Assembly (NCBI GenBank): GCA_030430205.1
Contig: JAUIGE010000045.1
Location: forward strand, 1-47,920
Reading direction: 5' to 3'
Length of the DNA stretch: 47,920 nt
Source of the DNA: Bacteroidia bacterium
Lineage (GTDB): Bacteria; Bacteroidota; Bacteroidia; J057
Below the pieces are notes generated by a model. It was not told the origin of the DNA, made no database searches, and worked only from the letters and a program-made list of their open reading frames with translations. A program made the position numbers and the translations under genes. This document shows positions 1 to 8,569 of the stretch, piece by piece; the first letter of the stretch is position 1, and each line of letters begins with the position of its first letter.

Positions 1-171
1 ATATCGCCCTTTCAGGGCTTTAAGACCTGGTGTGAATCGAATGATCGGGCTTTGCCCGATCGTAGTATATAGCGTCCCTTCAGGACTTTGAGGATGTTTA
101 TAATTCATGACTTTCATTTTTTGTCCTTTACTAAGAAAATTATAGGAATAATCCTTTAATCCCGAAAGGAT
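1..171. repeat. Palindrome-rich intergenic repeat cluster (REP/BIME-like)
   Basis: Four short inverted repeats are packed into 171 non-coding bases: GCCCT/AGGGC at 6-10 and 14-18, an 8-bp perfect stem GATCGGGC/GCCCGATC at 43-50 and 54-61, GTCC/GGAC at 74-77 and 83-86, and ATCCTTT/AAAGGAT at 151-157 and 165-171. The first and third share the context ATAT-(C/A)-GC...TTCAGG(G/A)CTTT, so they look like two diverged copies of one unit (about 1-21 and 67-89). This resembles REP-type palindromes, but no REP-associated transposase is visible, and the cluster may continue beyond the window edge. Confidence 0.6.
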
Positions 172-223
172 GTCATGCTTATGGTAAAGGTGGAAAATTC
201 AGGGGAAAACGTAATTTTGTCCC

Positions 224-1414
224 ATGTCAAAACAAATGATCTCCGACTTTCACCGCTTTGTAGCCAATACTTCTGAAACGCCTACGGCGCTCGAAGTCAC
301 CCGGGCCGAAGGTGTGTACCTCTACACCCCTGAAGGTAAAAAAATCATTGATTTTATCGCAGGTATTTGCGTCAACAATGTGGGGCACAGCGCCCCGGAA
401 GTTGTGGAAGCCGTGCAAAAACAGGCTGCCTTGTACATGCATACGCTCGTATATGGCGAGGGTGTGATCAGCCCTCAGGTGCAATTGGCGGGGCGTTTGG
501 TGGAGCTTTTGGGAGGAAAATTTGAGAAAGTCTACTTCAGCAATAGTGGCGCAAACGCCATCGAAGGCGCACTCAAAGTCGCCAAAAAATATACCGGCAG
601 GCAGCGCCTGCTCGCCTGCCACAACTCCTATCACGGCAGCACCCATGGTGCCATCAGCATCACCGGCAATGCGCGGATGAAGCAGGGCTATGGCCCCTTT
701 TTGCCCGAAGTGGATTTCATCCACTTCAATGATTTCGACGATCTGTCGAAAATAGATACCCAGACAGCCTGTGTGGTGATAGAGCCCATACAGGGCGCCG
801 GAGGGGTTGTCGTGCCAGCCGAAGGCTACCTCCAGGCAGTGCGCAAGCGCTGCGATGAGGTGGGAGCTTTGATGATACTGGATGAAATCCAGACCGCTTT
901 TGGCCGCACAGGCAAATTCTTTGCCTTTGAGCATTTCGGCTTTGAGCCGGATATACTGGTACTCGCCAAGGCACTTGGCGGAGGCATGCCCATGGGAGCC
1001 ATCGTCAGCAGTACTGACATCCTGCGGGTCATCCAAAAAGACCCCGTGTTGGGTTTGATTTCCACCTTTGGTGGTCATCCTGTCTGCTGTGCTGCGGGCC
1101 TGGCCTCGCTCGAAAAAATCCTGCGCGACAAGCTTATGGAGCGCGTGCCTGTCCTGGAAAGCATTCTCCTGGAGGAGCTTCAACATCCTGCTATTCAGGA
1201 GTTAAGAGGCAAAGGATTGCTCTATGCCATCTTACTCAAAGACTATGATACTTGCAGCAGGGTACTGAAACGCGCGCTCAAAAAAGGCGTGTTGAGCACC
1301 AGCTTTCTCAGCATTGATAACGGAATCAGGATTTCACCTCCGCTGACGATCTCGGATGATGAAATGCGCTGGGCTTGCCGTGTCCTTCGCGAAGCGATAG
1401 AAGAGGAGGCTTAG
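224..1414 (+). CDS. Class III PLP-dependent aminotransferase (acetylornithine/ornithine/GABA aminotransferase family)
   Basis: 396 residues, full length for the family. The class III signature is visible: ILDEIQTAFGRTG places the cofactor-contacting aspartate at D220, and VLAKALGGGMPMGA places the Schiff-base lysine at K249. The N-terminal substrate and cofactor region (SNSGANAIEGALKVAKKYTGR, about residues 106-126) is intact. The family moves an amino group from an omega-amino or alpha-amino donor to 2-oxoglutarate or pyruvate in the cytoplasm; the substrate cannot be set from sequence, because no arginine or proline biosynthesis gene is next to it. It stands alone and its TAG stop overlaps by 4 nt the stop of the convergent EGF-lipoprotein gene. 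The only noticeable upstream feature is the palindromic repeat cluster. Confidence 0.9.
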   Translation: MSKQMISDFHRFVANTSETPTALEVTRAEGVYLYTPEGKKIIDFIAGICVNNVGHSAPEVVEAVQKQAALYMHTLVYGEGVISPQVQLAGRLVELLGGKFEKVYFSNSGANAIEGALKVAKKYTGRQRLLACHNSYHGSTHGAISITGNARMKQGYGPFLPEVDFIHFNDFDDLSKIDTQTACVVIEPIQGAGGVVVPAEGYLQAVRKRCDEVGALMILDEIQTAFGRTGKFFAFEHFGFEPDILVLAKALGGGMPMGAIVSSTDILRVIQKDPVLGLISTFGGHPVCCAAGLASLEKILRDKLMERVPVLESILLEELQHPAIQELRGKGLLYAILLKDYDTCSRVLKRALKKGVLSTSFLSIDNGIRISPPLTISDDEMRWACRVLREAIEEEA

Positions 1415-2013
1415 AATTTTCTTTCTAAAACCGCACCGCAGACAAGTGTATCGCCATTCAGGATGACGGAATAATCAAGGGTGAATTTTTGGGAAGTGAG
1501 CAAAGAGCCAATCCCACTTACTTCGCCAAATTCCATGAATTGTTGGCGGATATTGAGAGAAGCAGAGTTGACGGTTTCGACAACCACACGGGACTCTCCC
1601 TGGCTTTGCTTATCGTGAAAATTGATCACGGTGAACTCATTGAAGCGGGGCCCGCTTACGATTTCAACTTCGAAGAAGTTGCTGCTGTTGCAGCTTTCGG
1701 TCACATCAAAACGGCCGATAAATTTATCTGCCCAACTGCTGTCGCACCTTTCGCCCTCAAAACCATCAGAACAAATACAGAGAGGTTCTCCCCGAAAGTT
1801 GAGGACACAGGTATCTGCGTTCACGCATCGCTGGATTTCACAAGGATCAATTTTCACTTCACATTTTTGGCCCAGATATCCATCCGGACAGTCGCAGGTT
1901 CCAGAGATACAAATCCCTCCATTCTGGCAATTTATATCCTTGCAAGGATCCTGACATGCATATTGGAGGAAAGAAAGGCTCAGGGCAAAAAGAATAAATG
2001 GAACGGTTTTCAT
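1411..2013 (-). CDS. EGF-like domain lipoprotein
   Basis: 200 residues when started at ATG 2011-2013, which gives a clean signal peptide; the longer open frame to 2238 only adds residues antisense to DUF885. The signal peptide ends LQYAC, making Cys20 the probable lipid-anchor residue, although the lipobox is weak (Gln at -3). Two six-cysteine EGF-like modules follow, about residues 20-52 (CQNGGICISGTCDC...) and 57-92. The remaining 105 residues are beta-rich with two cysteines and begin DKFIGRFDVTESC, a style of compact barrel-like domain often seen in Bacteroidota EGF lipoproteins. It is probably displayed on the outer membrane or periplasmic side; function unknown. It is convergent with the class III aminotransferase gene. 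Confidence 0.8.
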   Translation of the reverse strand: MKTVPFILFALSLSFLQYACQDPCKDINCQNGGICISGTCDCPDGYLGQKCEVKIDPCEIQRCVNADTCVLNFRGEPLCICSDGFEGERCDSSWADKFIGRFDVTESCNSSNFFEVEIVSGPRFNEFTVINFHDKQSQGESRVVVETVNSASLNIRQQFMEFGEVSGIGSLLTSQKFTLDYSVILNGDTLVCGAVLERKF

Positions 2014-2104
2014 GCTAAAACAATATAGAATTTTGAAAATCAAGCTAAATATAAACCGAAATGAGAAACGATCATTGTACAGAAATGGCGGCTCATTACA
2101 CAAT

Positions 2105-3973
2105 TTATCTGGCCTTCCATCCTTCAACCACTTTTTCCAAAACCTCCAGCGGCAAAGATCCATTTTGCAGCAGCAAAGCATGAAAATCCTGCAACACAAA
2201 ATTTGCTCCCAGGCGCGCTTTAGCAGCCTGTCGCACATCCATTATTTTTTGATGCCCCAGATATGCTGCGCAATATTTACCCGGCTCTATGATGATTTGA
2301 TCCACCCAATAAGTTGCCTCAGCTTCGTCCAAGCCCACATTTTCCTGAATAAATTGGATCGCGCGTTCGCGCTTCCATCCCAGGCTATGCAAGCCTGGAT
2401 CAACGACCAGAAAGCAGGCCTGCAGGATTTGCGCCTGCAAATAGCCCAGACGCGAATAGGTATCACGCGGCAGGGCGGCGTTGGGATCATGATGAAAGCC
2501 CAACTCATCAGCTAAAGTGGTCGCGTAGAGCGCCCATCCTCCACCAAAAGCAGGAAAATCTGCTGTCCGACGGATCAGCGGTAAGTCTTCATTTTCCCGC
2601 TGCAAACTGAGCTGCAGGTGACGACCGGGATAGGTATAGTAATATGCGATGTTGCGCATGGGCCAATTGGGATATGATTCCAGGTCTTTGAGGCGAAAGA
2701 CCATTTTGGACTTTCTGTTTACAAAAACAGGTTGTCCGTATTGCTCTTTTGCCCCCAGACTCAAGGGGTAATAGCGGACGGGAGGCGCATTTTCAAAAGC
2801 AAAAGTATCCAGAAATGTCACCTGTATCAGCTTGTTAACAGGTTCCTGCTCGATAGCTCCCGTGATTTTGACACGGACATCATTGATGATTTTTCGGTAA
2901 TCATCCAGCAAAGCATCTATGCCTGCCATGTCATCTGTATAGCGGCTCAGGGTCGCGGAAGGGATTTGGGAAAAATAGGCTCCCATGGTGGTATCCAGGG
3001 GGCGGCGGATGCTATTGGCTTCAGAACGCAGCATTTCGCCCAGCGATTGCAGCTCGGCCAGGCCGTAGTCATGCAGCTCCTGCGGAGACTTCTCCGTCTC
3101 GGCGATCCACTTCAGACAATAGGCATAATATGCCTCTCCCTCAGGCATTTGCGATGCAACCCTCTCTTCAGGACAAGCCTCAATGAGGCTCTCCAGGTAG
3201 CGCTGCAAGCTGCGGTATACGGGGTAAACCTTTTGGCTCAGTGCATACTCGATTTTGTCCATAAACTCCACGGCTTCGCCTTCATTCAACTGGGTGGGAT
3301 TGACGCGAATCGCCCTGCGGGCGAAGGAGAGGTAGAGGATATTCCGCCGGGGCGGATCAGCCAGAAAGAGGGCCATCTCATCAGATGCTGCCTGCATCAG
3401 GTGGCGTGGCGGGAGCATCTCGCGCCGGGCGCGCTCTTTCAAGCTGTTGATCAGATCTTTGAGATGATCAGCCAGGGCTTTTATGTCTTCATAATAGTTT
3501 TCCGCCTCCGTGCGGTCACGGATCGGATAGCTATGCGCCAGGTAGTCAATCAACTGCTGGTGCGCCCCGCCTCCTGGGACAAAAAGGTGTTGATGGTAGA
3601 AAAAAGGCTTGGCAGCGATGCGTTTTTCCAACTCAAATGAAAGCATTTGATAGCTGACAAGCTGCTGCGCATCCTGATCTTCCAGATCATACTCCTGTAG
3701 CTGCTCCAGCATCCGCTGGTACATGGCCTGGTGATCGCGCTCGCGCGAAGCGCCCGGATCCGAAAAACTATAATCAAAAGGCTGAAAGGCATCCAATACC
3801 GCAATATCCGCCTCTGCCAGTTTCTCTGGACGATCGCCATTCAACTCCATATAGCTGCGGTAAAAAAAGAGGTCAATATCGCTCGGACGCAGCCAAATCA
3901 GGTTTACCACCCACCAAATGCCGTAGGCAAGCAGGCCTATAAAAATGATTGCTGAAATGGTTTTTAATTTCAT
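2105..3973 (-). CDS. DUF885 family protein with degenerate metal-binding motif, membrane anchored
   Basis: 622 residues. An N-terminal hydrophobic segment (about residues 5-27) should anchor it, with the rest outside the cytoplasm. The DUF885 pattern is recognisable in the C-terminal half: YPGRHLQ (448-454), GGWALYATTLADELGF, VVDPGLHSLGWKRERAI, EPGKYCAAYLGHQKI and the terminal FHALLLQNGSLPLEVLE. Typical members carry HExxPGHHxQ and an EGWALY motif, read as a zinc-peptidase-like site. Here those positions are Y445, Y446, R451 and GGW, so the first His, the Glu, one later His and the Glu before GW are missing. It may be a non-catalytic paralogue. A heptamer array begins 13 bases upstream of the start. 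Confidence 0.85.
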   Translation of the reverse strand: MKLKTISAIIFIGLLAYGIWWVVNLIWLRPSDIDLFFYRSYMELNGDRPEKLAEADIAVLDAFQPFDYSFSDPGASRERDHQAMYQRMLEQLQEYDLEDQDAQQLVSYQMLSFELEKRIAAKPFFYHQHLFVPGGGAHQQLIDYLAHSYPIRDRTEAENYYEDIKALADHLKDLINSLKERARREMLPPRHLMQAASDEMALFLADPPRRNILYLSFARRAIRVNPTQLNEGEAVEFMDKIEYALSQKVYPVYRSLQRYLESLIEACPEERVASQMPEGEAYYAYCLKWIAETEKSPQELHDYGLAELQSLGEMLRSEANSIRRPLDTTMGAYFSQIPSATLSRYTDDMAGIDALLDDYRKIINDVRVKITGAIEQEPVNKLIQVTFLDTFAFENAPPVRYYPLSLGAKEQYGQPVFVNRKSKMVFRLKDLESYPNWPMRNIAYYYTYPGRHLQLSLQRENEDLPLIRRTADFPAFGGGWALYATTLADELGFHHDPNAALPRDTYSRLGYLQAQILQACFLVVDPGLHSLGWKRERAIQFIQENVGLDEAEATYWVDQIIIEPGKYCAAYLGHQKIMDVRQAAKARLGANFVLQDFHALLLQNGSLPLEVLEKVVEGWKAR

Positions 3974-3986
3974 AAATAAGTTTCAA

Positions 3987-4112
3987 TTCTCTACTCTCTG
4001 TTCTCTGTTCTCTGTTCTCTGTTCTCTGTTCTCTACTCTCTGTTCTCTGTTCTCTACTCTATGTTCTCTGTTCTCTGTTCTCTGTTCTCTACTCTCTACC
4101 CTCTCACCTCTC
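3987..4112. repeat. Heptanucleotide tandem repeat array, 18 units (TTCTCTG type)
   Basis: Eighteen consecutive 7-nt units, mostly TTCTCTG with TTCTCTA, CTCTCTG, CTCTATG and, at the right end, CCCTCTC and ACCTCTC. The period is never broken. The array fills the whole gap between the start of the DUF885 gene and the end of ruvC (same strand), and its last unit overlaps the ruvC stop codon and final codons. On the transcribed (minus) strand it would give a purine-rich CAGAGAA leader 13 nt before the DUF885 start. Confidence 0.95.
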
Positions 4113-4664
4113 AATCTTCCTATCCGAATTCTGCTTCAGAAAGGAATCCCAGCCGCTATAACTTTTTCCCTGCGATAGGTTTTTATTCTGAAAAAAGTGA
4201 CACACAGCCACGGCCAGGCCATCTGTGGCATCGAGGTAAGTAGGCCATTCCTCAAATATGAGCAACTTTTGCAGCATAGCCGCAACCTGCTCTTTGCTGG
4301 CAGCGCCGCTGCCGGTCACGGCCACTTTCACTTTTCGGGGAGCATACTCGAATATTTCGAGCCCCTGGGCCAGGCCTGCGGCCATGGCTACTCCCTGGGC
4401 TCTGCCCAGCTTGAGCATGGCTTGCACGTTTTTGCCATGAAATGGCGCTTCCAGGGCCATCTCCGATGGCGCAAATTCTTTCACCAGGCTGCTCACCCGT
4501 TCAAAAATTTTTTTCAATTTTTCAGGATGACTGATCTCCGCTTTTCCCAGCTTAATCACGCCACAACCGATCAATTTCATCTTTTTGCCCTCACATTCAA
4601 TGATGCCATAACCGGTCACATTGGTGCCGGGGTCGATGCCGATGATTGTGCGGGATTCTGCCAT
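4104..4664 (-). CDS. ruvC: Crossover junction endodeoxyribonuclease RuvC
   Basis: 186 residues starting at MAESRTIIGIDPGTN, the usual RuvC length. RuvC dimers cut Holliday junctions symmetrically during recombinational repair. The acidic catalytic residues are visible: Asp in GIDPGT near the N-terminus, Glu in ALEAPF near residue 70, and the C-terminal DATDGLAVAVCH. The open frame continues 40 codons upstream, but that stretch is a translation of the heptamer array (PKPKTRN repeated, 21 nt being three periods), so ATG 4662-4664 is preferred. The gene end runs into a second heptamer array, and no ruvA or ruvB is nearby. Confidence 0.93.
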   Translation of the reverse strand: MAESRTIIGIDPGTNVTGYGIIECEGKKMKLIGCGVIKLGKAEISHPEKLKKIFERVSSLVKEFAPSEMALEAPFHGKNVQAMLKLGRAQGVAMAAGLAQGLEIFEYAPRKVKVAVTGSGAASKEQVAAMLQKLLIFEEWPTYLDATDGLAVAVCHFFQNKNLSQGKSYSGWDSFLKQNSDRKIER

Positions 4665-4683
4665 GGGGTAAAGATAGGAATTG

Positions 4684-4786
4684 TTTTGGGTTTCGGGTTT
4701 TGGGTTTCGGGTTTTGGGTTTCGGGTTTCGGGTTTTGGGTTTTGGGTTTTGGGTTACTGCCAACTGCCAACTGCATACTGCCAACT
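4684..4786. repeat. Composite heptanucleotide array: TTTYGGG x10 followed by ACTGCCA x4
   Basis: Ten units of TTTTGGG or TTTCGGG run from 4684 to 4753, then two bases, then ACTGCCA, ACTGCCA, ACTGCAT, ACTGCCA and a partial unit (4756-4786). Both halves have a 7-nt period but unrelated unit sequences. It lies 20 bases upstream of the ruvC start and in the divergent region shared with the membrane protein gene at 4834. The same two families in the same order recur at 45921-45983. Confidence 0.95.
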
Positions 4787-4833
4787 ATTTTTCCTTTGCA
4801 GAAAAACATTGATCTTGCCATCTGAATCTCAAA

Positions 4834-5865
4834 TTGCGAAACCGGAAATTGTCCTTGAAAAACAAGCTTCAATCCCTTTTTGTTGAATTGACTCGCCCGA
4901 CCACGGTTTGGGCGAAGGTGATTAGCCGGGGGCTAAAGGCTTTGATTTCGGTAGCTGCGATCAGCTACATCATCTGGCGCTTGCGCGCTGAGCCTGCGGA
5001 GCATTGGAAAAGCCTTTTCCAGTTGGATCTGCAAGCCATCGGCTTGCTGCTGCTGTGCCTGGCGCTTGCGCCCCTCAACTGGGGCCTGGAAGCCGCCAAA
5101 TGGCGGATCATGATGCGCCCCTACTATCCCGAAATTGATTTTCGGCTGGCTTTTAGAGCGGTGCTCACGGGCATTTCAACGGGCATCTTCACCCCCAATG
5201 GCCTGGGTGCTTTCATGGGCCGTGTATTTTCACTCAAATCTGGCTATCGGGTTGAGGCCACTGTCCTCAGCTTTGTAGATGGGCTGGCCCAGATGGGTAT
5301 CACCCTTTGGATGGGTGGCCTTGCCAGTCTGTATTTTTTTATGGAGCAAAGCGAGCACCTCCAACAATGGTTTCAGCTTTCTGCCAACCACATATTCTAT
5401 GCAAAAATATGCCTCCTGGCAGGCATGGGAATCGCCTTTTTCATGGCCCTATTTCCCAAAATCCCTATCAGGATTCTTCATCTCGTAAAACTGGACAAAG
5501 TCCTTTTCCATCGCATGCTGGAGGCCATTTCGCAGGTCGAGCGCCGGGGCCTCTGGGCGGTTTTGCTGCTGGCAGGCAGCAGGTATATGGTCTTCTCGCT
5601 CCAATACATCCTGCTGATGTATGCTTTTGGATATGAAGGCACAGTGGCGTTTGCCTTTGCCATGACCAGCACGGTGCTGCTGCTCAAGTCCATTGTGCCT
5701 TCTATCGCTCTTTCAGAGCTGGGCATACGTGAGTCGGTCGCCCTGGCGATCATGGGCAGCTTTGGCGTAGCTACGCTGACGGCTTTTAGCAGTACTTTTG
5801 TGCTGTATTTGGTGAATATTATTTTGCCGGCGCTGATGGGATTGCGCTTTGTAATGAAAAAATAG
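4834..5865 (+). CDS. Lysylphosphatidylglycerol synthase TM region / YbhN-like (UPF0104) integral membrane protein
   Basis: 343 residues with about eight hydrophobic segments, matching the transmembrane part of MprF/YbhN-type proteins in size and pattern (LNWGLEAAKWRIMM, TGISTGIFTPNGLGAFMGR, LKSIVPSIALSELGIRESVA). Proteins of this fold are lipid flippases or accessory parts of lipid and glycan pathways in the inner membrane; no aminoacyl-transferase domain is attached, so this is the membrane part alone. Start taken at ATG 4834; a later start is not excluded because the first 30 residues are only moderately hydrophobic. It is divergent from ruvC, and the substrate is unknown. Confidence 0.8.
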   Translation: MRNRKLSLKNKLQSLFVELTRPTTVWAKVISRGLKALISVAAISYIIWRLRAEPAEHWKSLFQLDLQAIGLLLLCLALAPLNWGLEAAKWRIMMRPYYPEIDFRLAFRAVLTGISTGIFTPNGLGAFMGRVFSLKSGYRVEATVLSFVDGLAQMGITLWMGGLASLYFFMEQSEHLQQWFQLSANHIFYAKICLLAGMGIAFFMALFPKIPIRILHLVKLDKVLFHRMLEAISQVERRGLWAVLLLAGSRYMVFSLQYILLMYAFGYEGTVAFAFAMTSTVLLLKSIVPSIALSELGIRESVALAIMGSFGVATLTAFSSTFVLYLVNIILPALMGLRFVMKK

Positions 5866-5944
5866 ACACAGATAAACACTGATGCTACTGATAGGAACAG
5901 TTTTTATACAGTGAATATCAGTCTAATCTGTATTTACCAGTGTC
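5865..5944. repeat. Imperfect 29-nt inverted repeat between convergent genes
   Basis: Bases 5865-5893 pair with 5916-5944 at about 22 of 29 positions; both arms begin GACAC and end ACTGATA when read inward. A 22-nt loop lies between. It starts at the stop codon of the upstream membrane gene and ends just before the marC stop, so it could act as a two-way transcription barrier, though it lacks a clean T-tract. Confidence 0.6.
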
Positions 5945-5951
5945 TCTCTTC

Positions 5952-6515
5952 TTAAGCCAAAATATTCGTCTTAAACATCTGAAAAGCAATCGCAATCAGA
6001 ATAATCCCAAACACCTTTCGCAAGGTATTCGTCACTGAATCACTCATCTTTTTCGCCAGGTAAGTGGAGAAATAGAGCACCAGAAAGATCAAGATCAGGT
6101 TGATCAGGATGCCAATGATGATGCTGCCGCTATCATACTTCGCCTTGAGGGCGAGAATGGTGGTCAAGGTACCTGCTCCCGCGATCAGGGGAAAAGCCAT
6201 AGGAACGATGCTGCCAGCTCCTCCCTGCTGTTGGTCGCGGAAAAAGCGGATGCCCAGCACCATTTCCAGGCCAATAAAAAAGATAATCAGGGAACCCGCC
6301 AGGGCAAAGGAGGCGATTTCAACGCCAAATACCTGGAGCAAAGACGCTCCAAAAAACAAAAAGGCCACCATAAGCGCGCCAGCGACCAGGGTGGTCTTAC
6401 CAGATTCAATGCTAACGCCCTGACGCTTCATGTCAATGATCACAGGCAAAGTGCCTACGATGTCAATCACGGTAAACAGAATGAGGCTGATGGAGAAAAT
6501 GGCTGTAAAGGTCAT
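5952..6515 (-). CDS. MarC family integral membrane protein
   Basis: 187 residues from ATG 6513-6515, six hydrophobic helices. MarC-family features are the N-terminal LFTVIDIVGTLPVIIDM, the FFGASLLQVFGVEIASFALAGSLIIF stretch, the central PMAFPLIAGAGTLTTIL block, and a C-terminal region ending KVFGIILIAIAFQMF. The PLIAGPG-like block is the family hallmark, here PLIAGAG. The family sits in the inner membrane; its transport role is unsettled, and the old multidrug-resistance link is not supported for most members. The open frame extends 20 codons further upstream with a basic, non-hydrophobic peptide; family length favours the internal ATG. Confidence 0.85.
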   Translation of the reverse strand: MTFTAIFSISLILFTVIDIVGTLPVIIDMKRQGVSIESGKTTLVAGALMVAFLFFGASLLQVFGVEIASFALAGSLIIFFIGLEMVLGIRFFRDQQQGGAGSIVPMAFPLIAGAGTLTTILALKAKYDSGSIIIGILINLILIFLVLYFSTYLAKKMSDSVTNTLRKVFGIILIAIAFQMFKTNILA

Positions 6516-6685
6516 GTATTTCGGTCTCTTAAAGGGTTGTTTTGATAGATAAAATGGATGTTTATTCCGCTTCAAATTTCAGCTGATTTGTACGATATTT
6601 GCAAAAATTTGTCATCACGCCCTTTATTTTGTGTCAAAATCACCTTTCATTCACGCAAATAAAGTCAATTTTACTTTTTCCGATT

Positions 6686-7162
6686 ATGTATACCGAATTA
6701 AAAAATCAATTTGATCCTTTGGATATTGACATCATGACTGCCTTGCAGGAAAATGCGCGCATTCCCTTCAGCCAGTTGGCTGAGGAGCTCAAAGTTTCCA
6801 ATTCGCTGGTCCACCAGCGCGTGCGCAAATTGCGGGAGGCGGGGGTCCTGAAGGACCCCATATTTCCCCTGCGGGCAGGGCCGCTGGGCTACGAGACCTG
6901 CGCCTTTACCATGATCATGCTAAAAGAAGCCCGCTACCTGCAGGCCATCGTAGACGAGCTACGCAAAATCCCCGAAATCGTGGAATGCAACAACATCTCA
7001 GGCCGCTATGCCATCATGGTGAAAATATATACTGTCAACAACAGCCACCTGCGTGATGTAGTCTATGAAAAGATTCAGCCCATTGATGGGATCGAAGGGA
7101 CCAATACTTTTATCGCTTTTGAAACGGCTTTTAGCCGTGATGTGCCCCTAAAACTGGATTGA
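6686..7162 (+). CDS. Lrp/AsnC family transcriptional regulator
   Basis: 158 residues from ATG 6686, the standard length. An N-terminal winged helix-turn-helix (about residues 8-50, DPLDIDIMTALQENARIPFSQLAEEL followed by SNSLVHQRVRKLREAGVL) precedes an alpha/beta RAM ligand-binding domain (about 70-155) with the ISGRYAIMVKIY core strand. These proteins form dimers and octamers that sense amino acids or related metabolites. It stands convergent to metK; a link to methionine/SAM metabolism is possible but rests only on position. The open frame upstream of 6686 encodes an unlikely hydrophobic extension and was not used. Confidence 0.9.
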   Translation: MYTELKNQFDPLDIDIMTALQENARIPFSQLAEELKVSNSLVHQRVRKLREAGVLKDPIFPLRAGPLGYETCAFTMIMLKEARYLQAIVDELRKIPEIVECNNISGRYAIMVKIYTVNNSHLRDVVYEKIQPIDGIEGTNTFIAFETAFSRDVPLKLD

Positions 7163-7178
7163 TCTGCTCTGAATGCAG

Positions 7179-7213
7179 AAAGCCGCCTGCCCAGTGGACA
7201 AACGGCTTTTTTT
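7179..7213 (+). terminator. Rho-independent terminator after the Lrp/AsnC gene
   Basis: AAAGCCG at 7179-7185 pairs with CGGCTTT at 7203-7209 and is followed by further T residues to 7213. It lies 17 nt after the Lrp/AsnC stop and before the convergent metK stop. The loop is long (17 nt), so efficiency is uncertain. Confidence 0.6.
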
Positions 7214-7246
7214 AGTTTGCAGTACTCAGTCAACTGCCTCCTGCGA

Positions 7247-8569
7247 CTATCGCACCTCTTCTACTTCAAAAAAAAAAGCTTTTTTGATTGAATCGACGAG
7301 GTCGAGTTTCTCCCAGGGGAAGAAAGTTACTGATTTCATTTCATGTGTTCTAACCTCGGTTTTAACACCGTTTTCCATCGAAACCTGGACATAGCTAACG
7401 GGTACCGCTTCTTCGTAAGCATCTCTTCCCATGTGGCCATAAGCAGCGGTAGGAGAGAAAATAGGATTTTTCAAGCCAAATCGTTTCACGATTTCAGCTG
7501 GCTTGAAAGAAATCATTTTGCGTACGGTTTCTGCGATTTCAGCGTCAGAAGCCTCTACATTGGAGGTGCCGTAGGTATTGACATTGATGGAGACGGGCTC
7601 GGCTACGCCGATGGCGTAGGCAAGTTGTACGAGGACCTCCTCGGCTACGCCTGCAGCTACGAGGTTTTTCGCGATATGACGCGAAGCATAAGCCGCGGAG
7701 CGGTCTACTTTAGAGGCATCTTTGCCGGAGAAGGCTCCGCCACCATGTGCGCCTTTGCCACCGTAGGTGTCAACGATGATTTTGCGGCCTGTGAGGCCGG
7801 AGTCGCCATGTGGGCCACCGATCACAAACTTACCCGTAGGGTTGATATGGAAGATGGTGTCCACCAGCAAATGCTGAGGGATAACGCGAGGCACAACTTT
7901 GTTGATGATATCTTCGCGAATCTTTGCGAGCATCGCTGTGTCAGCTTTTGCCTGTGCTTCAGCACTGTCATCTGCCGGCTTGATGAAATCATCATGCTGG
8001 GTAGAAACGACCACTGTATGAACACGCAAAGGCTTGCCATCATCATCATATTCAATGGTTACCTGTGATTTGGAATCAGGCCTCAGGTAGCCAATCAATT
8101 CAGGTTCTTCTTTCCGAATTTTTGCCAATTCCTGCACCAGACGGTGAGAAAAAGCCAGGGCCATAGGCATATATTCTTCGGTCTCGCTGGTAGCGTAGCC
8201 AAACATCATTCCCTGGTCACCCGCGCCTTGCTCTTTTTCTGCTGACTCATCCACCCCACGGGCAATGTCAGGAGATTGCGAATGCAAGGAATTCATGATT
8301 CCGCATGAATGCGCACTGAACATGTACTCATCAGAGGTATACCCAATTCGGGTAATGGTCTCGCGTACCACTTCCTGTAGGTCCACATAGGCTTCGGTGG
8401 TTATTTCTCCCGCAAGCACTACCTGGCCGGTTGTGACAAGGGTTTCGCAAGCGACGCGAGAGTTCGGATCCTGCGACAGCATGGCATCCAGAACGGCGTC
8501 AGAAATCTGATCGGCTACTTTATCCGGGTGCCCTTCAGATACGGATTCAGATGTAAACAAATAAGACAT
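7247..8569 (-). CDS. metK: S-adenosylmethionine synthetase
   Basis: 440 residues. MetK makes S-adenosylmethionine from methionine and ATP. The diagnostic motifs are intact: [17 protein letters not shown] at residues 13-29 (His14, Asp16, Lys17), [26 protein letters not shown] and the glycine-rich [15 protein letters not shown] loop with following KVDRSAAY. It is slightly longer than the roughly 384-residue enterobacterial enzyme, with an acidic/lysine insertion around residues 185-220 ([14 protein letters not shown]). I see no SAM-riboswitch-like structure in the short leader at 8570-8715, which it shares with divergent trmB. Confidence 0.96.
   Translation of the reverse strand: MSYLFTSESVSEGHPDKVADQISDAVLDAMLSQDPNSRVACETLVTTGQVVLAGEITTEAYVDLQEVVRETITRIGYTSDEYMFSAHSCGIMNSLHSQSPDIARGVDESAEKEQGAGDQGMMFGYATSETEEYMPMALAFSHRLVQELAKIRKEEPELIGYLRPDSKSQVTIEYDDDGKPLRVHTVVVSTQHDDFIKPADDSAEAQAKADTAMLAKIREDIINKVVPRVIPQHLLVDTIFHINPTGKFVIGGPHGDSGLTGRKIIVDTYGGKGAHGGGAFSGKDASKVDRSAAYASRHIAKNLVAAGVAEEVLVQLAYAIGVAEPVSINVNTYGTSNVEASDAEIAETVRKMISFKPAEIVKRFGLKNPIFSPTAAYGHMGRDAYEEAVPVSYVQVSMENGVKTEVRTHEMKSVTFFPWEKLDLVDSIKKAFFFEVEEVR

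Noticed and set aside
2014-2238. Extended N-terminus of the EGF lipoprotein
   Set aside because: The added 75 residues are antisense to DUF885 and would bury the signal peptide.
2732-3640. 302-residue + strand frame inside the DUF885 gene
   Set aside because: Antisense shadow of a real gene; no family pattern or signal peptide.
3987-4112. CRISPR-like reading of the repeat array
   Set aside because: Units are 7 nt, contiguous and without spacers; no cas gene is present.
4665-4784. 40-residue N-terminal extension of RuvC (PKPKTRN repeats)
   Set aside because: It is the translation of a 7-nt tandem repeat (three periods make 21 nt, 7 residues) and does not exist in RuvC proteins.
7216-7250. 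Possible seventh heptamer array after the Lrp/AsnC gene
   Set aside because: The period of 7 is only weakly visible (ACTGCCT-type fragments) and fewer than three units agree.
7343-8068. 241-residue + strand frame inside metK
   Set aside because: Antisense shadow of a well-conserved enzyme.
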